From Xiphydria camelus (taxonomy: Eukaryota; Arthropoda; Insecta; Hymenoptera; Xiphydriidae), in assembly GCA_963678675.1 (NCBI GenBank), contig OY783192.1:36549250-36613249 (forward strand): DNA of 64,000 nucleotides, given 5' to 3'. How positions within the stretch are numbered: position 1 is the first letter of the stretch; every line of letters starts with the position of its first letter. The position numbers and the translations under genes were made by a program. The notes under the pieces are model-generated. The model saw only the letters and a list, made by a program, of their open reading frames with translations. It searched no databases and was not told the DNA's origin. Below are positions 55,522 through 64,000 of this stretch, piece after piece.

Positions 55522-55819
55522 TACGCGAAGAGAGAGCTCCGCCTGTGGCATGTTTGACGGAGGGAATCTTTCCTCTTCGAAAGAAGAATTTAACTCTGCA
55601 GTAGTCGCGCGGATGATAATGGTCATCCATGGTCAACTAAATGAGTAAATATGAGTTTAAAGTTCCCCTAATTGTTATAAAACAATAAGAAATTAATATA
55701 ATAAAACGCTAAATATATTTTACATGTTCATTTATTCCTTAATCCCTATTTCGAGGTGGCTGCAGACTAGTGTCTACCGCGCGACCACTGACGTTACGTT
55801 ACGGAGCGCTTCCACTGTG
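55522..55819. other. Short unassigned interval
   Basis: No feature recognised. Confidence 0.4.
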
Positions 55820-56114
55820 AAGGTCTCCATAGACATGCAATATTATTGCACAATATTGATTGTACGATATATGTTAGGCTGCCCATAGACGTTCAATATT
55901 ATTGCGCAATATTGGGGTTTGCGCAATATAATTGATCGTGTGCATTTAGTAGGTATATTTTGAAGGGTAGTACATTTGTAAAACCGGCCCTAAAAGTTCG
56001 ACTTGACTTGCACAATATATTGTGCAACCCTTCAATACTAAAGACACACCATCAATTATATTGCACAAACCCCAATATTGCGCAATAATATTGCACGTCT
56101 ATATGGGCACCTTT
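55820..56114. mobile_element. Foldback element, copy 2 of 1468-1830
   Basis: AAGGTCTCCATAGACATGC ... GCACGTCTATATGGGCACCTTT, with the same GCAATATTATTGCACAATAT palindromes and AAAACCGGCCCTAAAAGTTC block. The TTAA flanks are not preserved. Confidence 0.65.
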
Positions 56115-56934
56115 AGAATACCCCATTAATGCTGAGTATCGTTTTCGGTTGCAAAATAATTTTCACTTGCAGATATTCGATTAATAATAATTTCTGCGCC
56201 TTGATAAATTTAAGCTACCGGCTAATCTTTCAAACAACGCGAAAATGCTTAATCCAGTGTTTCGAACAAGAAATTGCTTATCAACTGAGGTGCCCAGCGA
56301 GCACTAATGAGTCAAGGTCGAAAGGGTGATAGCGAAGGATCGCGGGGAACGCGCGAAAAGGGATGCGGGGGAGAGGGGTATCGATGCCCGCGCGTGTGAT
56401 GGAAAGAGAGGGGAACCCCCCGCGGCTGGTAGAGAGTTTACGGTCCATCGGACTAGCGGGCGTCCTTCCTTCCACGCGAGCCATCCAGCCGCGGTATCGG
56501 GCGTGCAATCACACGGAGGATTAAAGGGTAGACGGGAGGAGGAGAAAGAGCGGAGAGAAAGAGAGAGAGAGAGAGAGAGAGCCTCGTCTCTCGCGTGTTT
56601 GTCTTTATTTTCAGAACGGAGTCTCGAGTCGCGTTGAGGGATTAGCCCGCGGCTCACCGAGAACGCGGTTACCACTTCGTCATCGTCATCGACGCACTCG
56701 GGGAGTACCGCGCGAGCTGGACACACTACACCGTCCTTTCTTTTCCTCCCTCCCTCTCTCTTTCACTCTTTCTCTCTCTCTCTCTCTCTCTCGCTTCGTC
56801 TCGCGAGCTCGAAGTTCTTTAAATCGTATCACCGTCGCTAATCTCCGTCGCTTTCCATCCTTCGACTCCACTTTTCTCGCGCACGTTATTTCAATTTAGA
56901 AATTTCTCCGCAGTGTTTTTCGTACACTGAGAAA
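56115..56934. other. GC-rich block with GA/TC microsatellites
   Basis: (GA)n at 56560-56580 and (TC)n at 56771-56793. No gene is supported. Confidence 0.45.
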
Positions 56935-57179
56935 AAAGACTCGGTGAAAATGATAAAACAAATTTAACTATTCCAATGAAAATACCAGTAAGTTGAACCA
57001 AGTATTACATTTAATTATTCCAACGACATGTTTAGTTAATCGAACCGCGTGTCCAGTTATTCTAAGCAAAAAATGATCAGTTTAACGAAACGGATGGAGA
57101 GAGAATCCATATTTCATCAAACGGTTCGGTTATGGTCTCCGGGATTTTGGTTAGATTGACGAGGTTTTTTTTCTCCGTG
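56935..57179 (+). mobile_element. Family B MITE
   Basis: CACTGAGAAAAAAGACTCGG ... TTTTTTTTCTCCGTG. Left flank TA, right flank CA. It abuts the next family D copy, with only CA between them. Confidence 0.75.
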
Positions 57180-57181
57180 CA

Positions 57182-57846
57182 CACTGAGAGATAATTACTG
57201 GTGCAAAAGAAATTTTGCCTTCAATCAAAAACACGATATAATCTTCACGCGAGAAAATATTTAATTGGCTCAAGTAATTGTTTCCTTCGCGCGGGAAGAA
57301 TTTCTCATTCCAACGAAGAAGAATGTCTCGAGTCAAGAATATCGCATCCCGCGATCGAGAATCTGTATTCTTAAAAATTGTCAAGACCATATAGGGTAGC
57401 CGTACCAGTTACAGCCACTGTGTACCAATTATAGCCACTTCCCAGATTTGTGTCTTATAACTAAGATATGTGCTTTAAATTGCCTCCTTTTAAGGTTTAA
57501 AATCGCTGATCAAACAGTATAAGCTGACGTGACACAAATACATACACCTGGCTATTAATGGTGATGAGTGGCTATAATAGGGAAAATCGGCAGTTTTTCC
57601 TTTTTATGGTTTTTTTTTTTTTTTCATTTTACGGAAACATCGTTATATTTTTTTTTCATGAATGGCTGCAAGAAAACTATACAATCTATCATTTAGCACC
57701 ACAGAATGTAAAGATATGTTAATTCTTTACAAAATACAAGGCATGACATTTGAAAAATCCTTAAACATGGCTATAACTGGTACACCTACCCTATCTTCTC
57801 GATTCGAGAAACATCTCCTCGATACCAGCAATTATTCGTCTCAGTC
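57182..57846. mobile_element. Family D MITE split by TA-element
   Basis: CACTGAGAGATAATTACTGG ... CCAGCAATTATTCGTCTCAG. The interior CAAGAATATC and TCAAGACCATAT words are shared with the other D copies. A 398-bp element is inserted at 57394-57791. Confidence 0.75.
57394..57791. mobile_element. 398-bp TA-flanked element with GGGTAG ends
   Basis: GGGTAGCCGTACCAGTTACA ... CTATAACTGGTACACCTACCC. TA at 57392-57393 and 57792-57793. A short open frame from 57662 (AARKLYNLSFSTTE) is not recognised. Its removal restores the family D word GACCATATCTTCTCGATTC. Confidence 0.75.
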
Positions 57847-58988
57847 CACCATTCCCATTTCCACGAGAGCCTCCCGAAATTCTTCCGGACGCATTAAACT
57901 GACTCCTTCTCTTTCCACCTTCTCATCTCCTCGCCGCGGCTATCAAACGCGAATCGATAGCGCATCGATCAGCGTTTGACGTTCACCGCGCGCGTGCTTG
58001 CTCTCGGGCCCCGTTGATCATCGGTATCGTCGCCGGGGATCTATAATTCGGACGAATCCGCGCCCCGCCCCGCGCGCCAATATCCCCACACACGCTCGCG
58101 CGCCAGTGCGAGAGCACGTAGGTACCTACGTATAGTAATACGTATACGCACAGGCGCGCCGTACGACGACGACGACGTGTACCGCGCGCGCGCGTTGAAT
58201 AAGAGGAGAAAAAGATGAAGAAGAGGAAGGGGAGGAGCGCGGAGTTTAATGCGTTAATCCGTTACTCGCGTCACAGTCGCGCTCACGCTCCGATAAAACT
58301 CGACCGAAACCTGTCTCGCGCACAATGGTCCAACCTAATGGACGCCCTCTGGTATGTGCGACATTTGTCGCACGAGCCCACGTTCGTTGCCGTAACGGGG
58401 GGTTGAAAGGAGGCGGAACGCGCAAAGGCTCCATTATCGGGCGTCTCCTTCGTCATAGTCATCGTCGTCTTCTCCTCTTTTTTTTTCTCCTCGCTCCTCT
58501 GCCTCCACACACCGCGCCTTCCGCTTGGCGAATCGCGCGCGGGGCCGTCGTACTCGATCCGCTTCTATAACGTAACGCGAAGCGACACGCGCCGCGTCCT
58601 TATCCGCCTTCGTTATCGGGTTCGAGCGGTGTCGCCGTGATAAGTTGCGGGAGGAGAGGGAGCGGAGTGCCGCGGAGGTTCTCCGGGGTATCCGTGAGTG
58701 CCTGGCTCCGTTGCAAGTCATCGCACCCATTGTGTCGGTTCGCTCTGGCTCCGCGTTCATCCCGTGTCGATCCCGAACGCGTTTTATTGTATTCGCGCGC
58801 GCGCGCATGCGATAGATGGTGGCTCTGGTGGCCGCGCTCTGTTGATAAACAGATAAACGCGTCGAGGAACGCTCCTCGCGCGCGCCGGAGCACTCGGACG
58901 TCTGCTGGACGCCCCGCGATGAGGCGATCGCATCGGTGATTGAAATCGAACGAGATCCCGATACACACCGTACGCGCGGGCTGGACCG
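57847..58988. other. GC-rich block, no gene seen
   Basis: CpG-rich, with (GAC)n at 58166-58177. The 205-aa minus frame at 58434-59051 is Arg/Ser-rich, runs into a transposon, and is not called. Confidence 0.45.
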
Positions 58989-59048
58989 CATCTGAGAGGA
59001 ATGATTGCTGATGATAAAAAAAATGTTTTTCTTGAGAAATTTGTGATG

Positions 59049-59500
59049 CACTGAGGGAAAGGTCTAGTTGAATACGAAACTACACTGAGAGAAGAAAAGA
59101 TTAAAAATTATTCTGTCCAGAAGGATAATAATCTGAGTACGAAAGGTAAAATAGATCAAAAATTATGCCGAGGAAGGTTAAATTTTAAACCCTGGAAGGA
59201 TAATTTTTGATCTATTTTACCTTTCGTACTCTGATTATCCTAACAGAATAATTTTTAATACTTTTTTTTCTCAGCGTAATAGAAAAATTTATTTGAGATA
59301 AATAAGAATTTAGTCACATCGAACGAAAGTCTATTTGAATCAGATAAATATTTTGCACATCTTTTTAATTAATCGAGTATGAATCTAGGAGAATATCTAT
59401 CAAATTCAAATAGACTTTTGTTCGATATGAAAAAATTCTTATTAATTTCAAATAAATTTTTGTAACAGGTTCGTATTAAACCGGACGCTTTCCCTGGGTG
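59049..59500. mobile_element. MITE with CACTGAGGG ends, hosting family A
   Basis: CACTGAGGGAAAGGTCTAGT ... GGACGCTTTCCCTGGGTG with TG on both sides. Arms carry GTTGAATACGAAAC / GTTCGTATTAAAC and AAATTTATTTGAGATAAATA / TTTCAAATAAATTT. Family A lies at 59083-59276. Confidence 0.7.
59083..59276. mobile_element. Family A MITE, innermost of three
   Basis: CACTGAGAGAAGAAAAGATT ... CTTTTTTTTCTCAGCG with TA on both sides. Confidence 0.85.
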
Positions 59501-59748
59501 TGTATACGTAGTTCCAGGATCGAACCACGGTTTTCTTCGTGCGAGAAAATATTTGATGGGCTCGAGTAATTCTTTTTTTTTTTTCGCGTAGAAAGAATTT
59601 CTCGTTCCAACGAAGATATTCTTGAATTAAAAATATGTAGATATTCTTAAAAATTTCTTAAGATTGTGTATTCTTCGATCAAGAATCTATATTCTTAACG
59701 ATTCGTAAGACCATATTTTCTTGATTCAAGACATACTTTTTGACACTA

Positions 59749-60325
59749 CACGGAGAAAATGAATTAGTAACGTTTACAGTGAATCCCGGCTGCTTGAGGT
59801 GAAAAATTGAACTTTTTTTTATAGCCATCGTACTTTTTACAGTTCATAGCAGTAAGTATAAACCGATAAACAACCGACACATGTTATATTATCAGGAGAT
59901 CGGTAAATTTTACGGTATAAACTGATGATTATGCTAATGCCAACGATTAAAATTAAAAAATACATAGATATTTATTAATGAATAAATTTCATAAAAATTG
60001 ATAATAAAAAAGGCGATTTTCCATACCTATCGTCACCCTAATAAGAAAAATGCCTATTCCCGTTATACCTAGGTGGAGTTAGGCACTTTTCTTATTAGGG
60101 CGACGATATTTTGAAACAAAAAAAAACAGAAAAATATGGTAAAAAAAAGAAACACTAAATAAATCATAAATTACAAATTTCCATTTATCTATTATTTCGC
60201 AATAACACACGCTGCAATGTACTAAAAAATTTCAGCGTTTCACCTCGCGAAGCCCTGTTACTCGGACAACCGTAAAAATTCACGGGTTCTCCCGCACGAT
60301 TTTGTACCAATCCTTTCTCCCCGTG
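59749..60325. mobile_element. 577-bp element with CACGGAG ends, TA flanks
   Basis: CACGGAGAAAATGAATTAGT ... AATCCTTTCTCCCCGTG. TA at 59747-59748 and 60326-60327, and the host GACACTAGCAATTA is rebuilt on removal. An internal hairpin at about 60030-60110 pairs CGTCACCCTAATAAGAAAA with its complement. Confidence 0.7.
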
Positions 60326-60346
60326 TAGCAATTATTTCCCTCGCAA

Positions 60347-60966
60347 TCGCTACAAACCTGAACGCGCGATATCGCGCACCCCCCGGCGCACCCCCCGCTC
60401 GAGAAGGGCTCGCGAGAATCGGTTCCGGCTCCTCGCCTCTATCGGGCCCGGGGGCCCGTTCGGCGAATCGGCGCGGAAGGGAGGCGAGCCCGGAGTCGCA
60501 CCAAATGAAGTCACAACTCGGGCAGCGGGTGGCCGACAGATTCCACGACGTATCCTACGCGAGTGGCAGGACGACGAGGGAGCAAAGATCACGAGGAGCC
60601 ATTGTGAGCGGAGCGAGAGAGGCGTGGGAGCTTCCCGGCGGCCCCTTTCATCTCTCCTTCAACCCCCGTCGCAACGCACCCCCTCCTCGTCCGCGCCGCA
60701 TTGTGACGCGACACCCCGGCGGTGTCCCCCGTGCGCACCGCGGCGGCGGCCCGTGTAGGACTGCCGCTTTCGGAGGAGTGGAGGGAGGGAAAAAAAAGCG
60801 CCGACACAAGCGCGCTAAGTGTCCGAGGTTTCGCGGGCGAACGCGCCCCTTGCGCGCGGATCACGCGTTTCGGATACGCGCGCGGCGGTCTCCTTTTTGA
60901 CTTTGCCCGCCCGCGCAAGGGCGGTCGCCGTGGTGCGCTCCGATACCCACGATAACGCGGGGAAGA
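60347..60966. other. GC-rich block, no gene seen
   Basis: CpG-rich, with overlapping 131- and 109-aa frames on opposite strands, low complexity. Confidence 0.45.
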
Positions 60967-61194
60967 AGAAGAAGAAGCATTTATTCTGCTCTAGGGCCGC
61001 GAAGGCTCTCTGAGAGCACACAAAAGGTCATAACGAGTAAATGTCGAAGAAAGCAACTAAAAGAGTGAACGAGCGTAAATAACAGAATGGGCTAGACTAA
61101 CAAAATAAGGTAAATAAAAGCGCACGATGCAAATGACACGGATTGAACTAACAAAGTAAAGCATTGTATGACGAGCAAGAAACTGGATAACTAA

Positions 61195-62523
61195 AGGTAC
61201 GTTTAGACCGGGATACAAAATGTTGGCAACATGTTGGCAACACGTTTATGGCTGTTGGCAACATCAACATCGCTGTTGGCAACATCAACATTGAGTGTTG
61301 CCAACACGATGTCGCTGTTGGCAACATACTGTTGGATACATGCGGTCAGAACCAGTTGAGCGTTCAAACGAAACGGAGTGTTGATGTTAAAAAATAGAAC
61401 CGTCCATTGCTGCTGGTGTTAGTGCTGCTTTCATCATAATAGTCTCCCAGAAGCGAAAAAGAAGGTGGAGGCAGCGACAGTTTTTACAAAACGGGACAAG
61501 CTATGGTGACAATTTAATGGCGGAGTTACTTGTCATTAAGTGTTCCCTAATTGGCCATCAACTGCATCAGTCATGTATTGAATTCATGTCTCCCCTTTAC
61601 AAAGCTGATTTAATATTCAAAGTATAGCGGTATCTATTACAATGGGTATTTGTGATAAGGGGTTCATTACGACTCGTCCGGCAATTAACCCTTCAGGTAG
61701 CCTAGATTCGCCGAAACATACCCCCGGCGAGGCGGGCGATATGGGACAGGTCAGAATGAGTCATTTTCTGCAGTGCCCGCGGTAATAGATACCGCTGTAT
61801 TTCGAAGCTCCTTTGACGCGGCTCAAATTTACCGACAGAAGCCTGAACGTGGCATGATATTCGCACGTGCCACTTGACAGCCGTATGAACGAAATCACGC
61901 ATCGGGAGAGTGCCTCTGCCGAGAGAAATAATTACGTGCCTTTCTTTTCAATCTAGAAAGAACATACACTCTTGTAGTGAGAGAGTACTGCTTTGTAAAA
62001 TGAGAAATACGATACGCCCTCCGATCTGCCATGTGAACACTGTGCAGCCCGTATAATGTGGTATTCAATGAAAAATTTATGCAAGAAATATATGTTATTT
62101 ATGATCGATACTATTAAAAGGTTTCAATCGACCTTCTGAAATTCTGTCCCTCGTGCGACGGAACATTATCGTATGTAGGTAGGTAGGTAGGTAGGTAGGT
62201 AGGTAGGTAGGTTCTAGTCCAGAGAGAGCGATGTTTCCGATGTTTCCATTTTAAATGGGAAACTCGGATACAAGCAACAGGCAACAGCTTTCTTTGATGT
62301 CATGCCGCCCGCAGTTCACGAGTAGCAATTAAATTGTCGCTAGTCGACGGGATACTCGTGTTGCCAACATGTTGCCAACATTTTGTATCCCGGTTTGTAC
62401 CTACATTCGGGATACTGGCTGTTGCCGAGTATCCGTCGGCGAGTTGCAAGTCGGCGGGATACACGTTGACAACACCGGATAATCGTGTTGCCAACATTTT
62501 TGTATCCCGGTATAGACTTACCT
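61195..62523. mobile_element. 1.33-kb TAA-flanked transposon with TGTTGGCAAC repeats
   Basis: Inverted ends AGGTACGTTTAGACCGGGAT and ATCCCGGTATAGACTTACCT, with TAA at 61192-61194 and 62524-62526. Near the left end, TGTTGGCAAC occurs at least five times in 110 bp. Reversed copies lie near the right end (62358-62375, 62490-62500). A 3-bp TAA duplication suggests PIF/Harbinger. No transposase is visible, so it is non-autonomous. Confidence 0.75.
62173..62212. repeat. (GTAG)n microsatellite
   Basis: About ten GTAG units within the TAA-flanked element. Confidence 0.9.
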
Positions 62524-62844
62524 TAAGAGAGCAACTGAGAAAGCAGACGAGAGAATTAGAGATAGCGTAAGTAATGGAACGGGCTAGACCGACAAAATAA
62601 AGTAAGTGAAAGCACTTGATACAAATAATACTGGCTAAACTAACAAAGTAAAGTAAGGGAAAGTATATGATACAGATATACGCTTAAAGAAATACGTAAA
62701 CGCAAAAACAAGATGCAAAGGAGAAAGTAAACGAGCGAACAATAGATAGGGAAGAACAGCACGAGAAGCAGTAGCCGCTGAAAAATGCGGGAGAATCCGC
62801 CACGTGAGGCTTGAGCTTGGGGACGACGTTTCGCTGGGATATAT

Positions 62845-63117
62845 GGAGGGCGTTACTCTAAAAGGAACCAAGGGCGAAAAGTTCAAATTCGTATTTCAAA
62901 TTAGTTTTCAGAAATTTATAATATAATTAGAGCTTTGAGAGTACCTACGTCTTACTCAAATTATGAAAATGGCGTTTGGTTCTTTTAAAGATTCGAATTC
63001 ATATTTCAAATTAGTTTTCAGAAATGTATAATATAAAATTTGAACTTTTTTTTCAGTAGGTACGTTTTACTCAAGTCATGAAAATGGCGTTTGGTTCTTT
63101 TTAGAGTAACGCCCTCC
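62845..63117. mobile_element. 273-bp element with GGAGGGCGTTACTC ends
   Basis: GGAGGGCGTTACTCTAAAA and TTTTTAGAGTAACGCCCTCC are inverted ends. The interior holds two tandem ~110-bp copies, each containing TTTCAAATTAGTTTTCAGAA and GAAAATGGCGTTTGGTTCTT. Confidence 0.7.
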
Positions 63118-63512
63118 GTTATTTCCCACTCCTTCGAGCTGCATCGCATGTCTCATCGGTTTATAATAATTGCCGTGGATCGGAAGACGGAAGTCGAAAG
63201 CTGAGACGATCGCTCGTCCCGTCGGTAACCGGCGGCAGCGGTCATCCGATCGTAAGAATTCCCCTGGAATCTCCGGGATGCCGCGGGTCGCCGTCGACGG
63301 ATGCATCGATCATTCCCGGAGCGCATCCTTCATTTCGCGCATTCCCGAGTCTCCGTCGTTCCCTCCCGCCGCTCTCCTGCAGCTCCTTCCGTCGCTTTCT
63401 TCTGCTCCGCGTGCCCTTGCCACCCCTTTGTCGCTCGGCTCTCGTATTTCGCGTTTATTGTAAATTATAGGGGTCGATCCTATTTTCTCGCTACTCAGGC
63501 GGAAAAGTTTTG
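63118..63512. other. GC-rich block, no gene seen
   Basis: No supported feature. Confidence 0.45.
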
Positions 63513-63725
63513 TATGATTCATTATGTGGTTTTGGTCGTATATGGATTGTACCTATGTGATTTCTCTATAACCTTATATAGACTGTATGTGGATCATTTT
63601 ACACAATCGTTAAAAAAAATACCTATATAGTTCTTACATGGTTAATATAGAAATCATATATAATCCATATATGGCCAAAATAACAAATGGATTTATATAT
63701 AAAATATATAGAATTATTCCGGCCA
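63513..63725. repeat. ATATGGATTA dispersed repeat, copy 2
   Basis: Collinear with 48625-48845 (TTGGTCGTATATGGATTG, TAATATAGAAATCATATA, AGAATTATTCCGGCC). Confidence 0.55.
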
Positions 63726-63808
63726 GATAAAACAATCCCAACGCGCGATTTCTCTTCAAAACAGGACAGACCGAGGCGAATCGGAACATAGATCCATATT
63801 TCTTCAGC

Positions 63809-63931
63809 TCCGTTTTCATAAGGACCTGACAAGTCAATAGAAACAGTTTACGTACACAAAGTCGTAGGTACATAAATTATTTTTAGCGACATGTCGGCCG
63901 ACAAGTCGGGGTCCTTACGGAAACGGGACTT
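63809..63931. repeat. Small inverted repeat
   Basis: TCCGTTTTCATAAGGACC and GGTCCTTACGGAAACGGGA are inverted, with GACAAGTC at both inner edges. Possibly a MITE. The rest of the window end shows nothing else. Confidence 0.45.
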
Positions 63932-64000
63932 TAAATCGTGTTGAAAATGAGCATTTCGATCGTTCGTATCACTTCGTTCCTCTCCGATGAAGACGAGCAA

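Larger units (their letters stand above)
58989..60346. mobile_element. Family D element with nested insertions
   Basis: A degraded left end (TCTGAGAGGAATGATTGCTG) and right end (TAGCAATTATTTCCCTCGCA), with interior words as in the 5912 and 57182 copies. It holds the 59049-59500 element, which itself holds a family A copy, and the 59749-60325 element. Confidence 0.65.
60967..62715 (-). mobile_element. LINE 3' end, reversed, split by insertion
   Basis: (GAA)n then CATTTATTCTGCTCTAGGGC is the reverse of the LINE tail at 33780-34152. The rest continues to 61191 and resumes at 62524 (GAGAGCAACTGAGAAAGC ...). The 1329-bp element 61195-62523 separates the halves. Confidence 0.65.

Noticed and set aside
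58434..59051. 205-aa minus-strand frame
   Set aside because: It begins inside a transposon (family D) and is Arg/Ser-rich. No conserved features.
61217..61340. TGTTGGCAAC cluster as a CRISPR or satellite array
   Set aside because: Spacing is irregular and the motif lies inside a bounded TAA-flanked transposon.

Overview
This window looks like an insect nuclear genome, most likely hymenopteran (ant or wasp). The support is a single arthropod-type sloppy-paired/FoxG gene, a CpG-rich mosaic of GC-rich and AT-rich blocks, abundant small inverted-repeat DNA transposons, and a nuclear fragment of mitochondrial cytochrome b. The order-level call is inference; I have no comparison data.

Only one gene is convincing: an intronless forkhead gene on the + strand at 24911-26287 (458 aa, slp/FoxG). 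It has a complete FoxG-type forkhead domain and two eh1-like Groucho-binding motifs. I see no credible second host gene. The many other long open frames lie in GC-rich, stop-poor DNA and have low-complexity Arg/Ser/Pro translations. slp therefore sits in a large gene-poor territory, which is common for developmental regulators.

The rest is dominated by mobile elements. Most numerous is a set of short inverted-repeat elements that share CACTGAG-A-rich / T-rich-CTCAGTG ends and 2-bp flanking duplications (mostly TA; also TG, CA, TT) but have unrelated interiors. I label the families A (AAGGATAATCTGAG palindrome), B (array of AACCAAA motifs), C (TGATCGAAATAAACG), D (AGAAATAATTGC ends), E (CACAACTAGAAAA), F (CACGGA ends), G (416 bp) and H (host repeat). 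Other classes are TTAA-flanked elements (3244-3489, 11279-12593, 23240-23512, 1468-1830), TA-flanked pogo/mariner-like elements (35237-36535, 50805-51678, 44550-44948, 55358-55521, 57394-57791), 3-bp TTA/TAA-flanked elements (37760-39523, 61195-62523), an element with a 9-bp duplication (8424-8533), and LINE 3' ends with CTT-type tails.

Layout: 1-11 kb alternates GC-rich blocks with families A, B, C, D and G. 11-13 kb holds a TTAA-flanked element with a broken Mutator/Kolobok-like ORF. 13-21 kb has nested D/B elements and a dispersed repeat present twice. 21.8-24.3 kb is mostly single-copy DNA upstream of slp. 24.3-26.3 kb is slp. 26.4-27 kb is a repeat directly downstream of it. 28-37 kb has more A/B/C/F elements, a LINE end and the pogo-like element. 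37.7-39.5 kb is a 1.8-kb element with ~460-bp arms. 39.76-40.57 kb is the NUMT, split by a transposon. 41-49 kb has E/F/G/H elements and a ~100-bp minisatellite split by an insertion. 50-64 kb has a mariner-like relic, A/B/D elements nested up to three deep, and a LINE split by a TAA-flanked element.

The genes here form no pathway. The interest lies in the slp locus, the NUMT with its internal transposon, and the nested insertions, whose junctions date one element against another.
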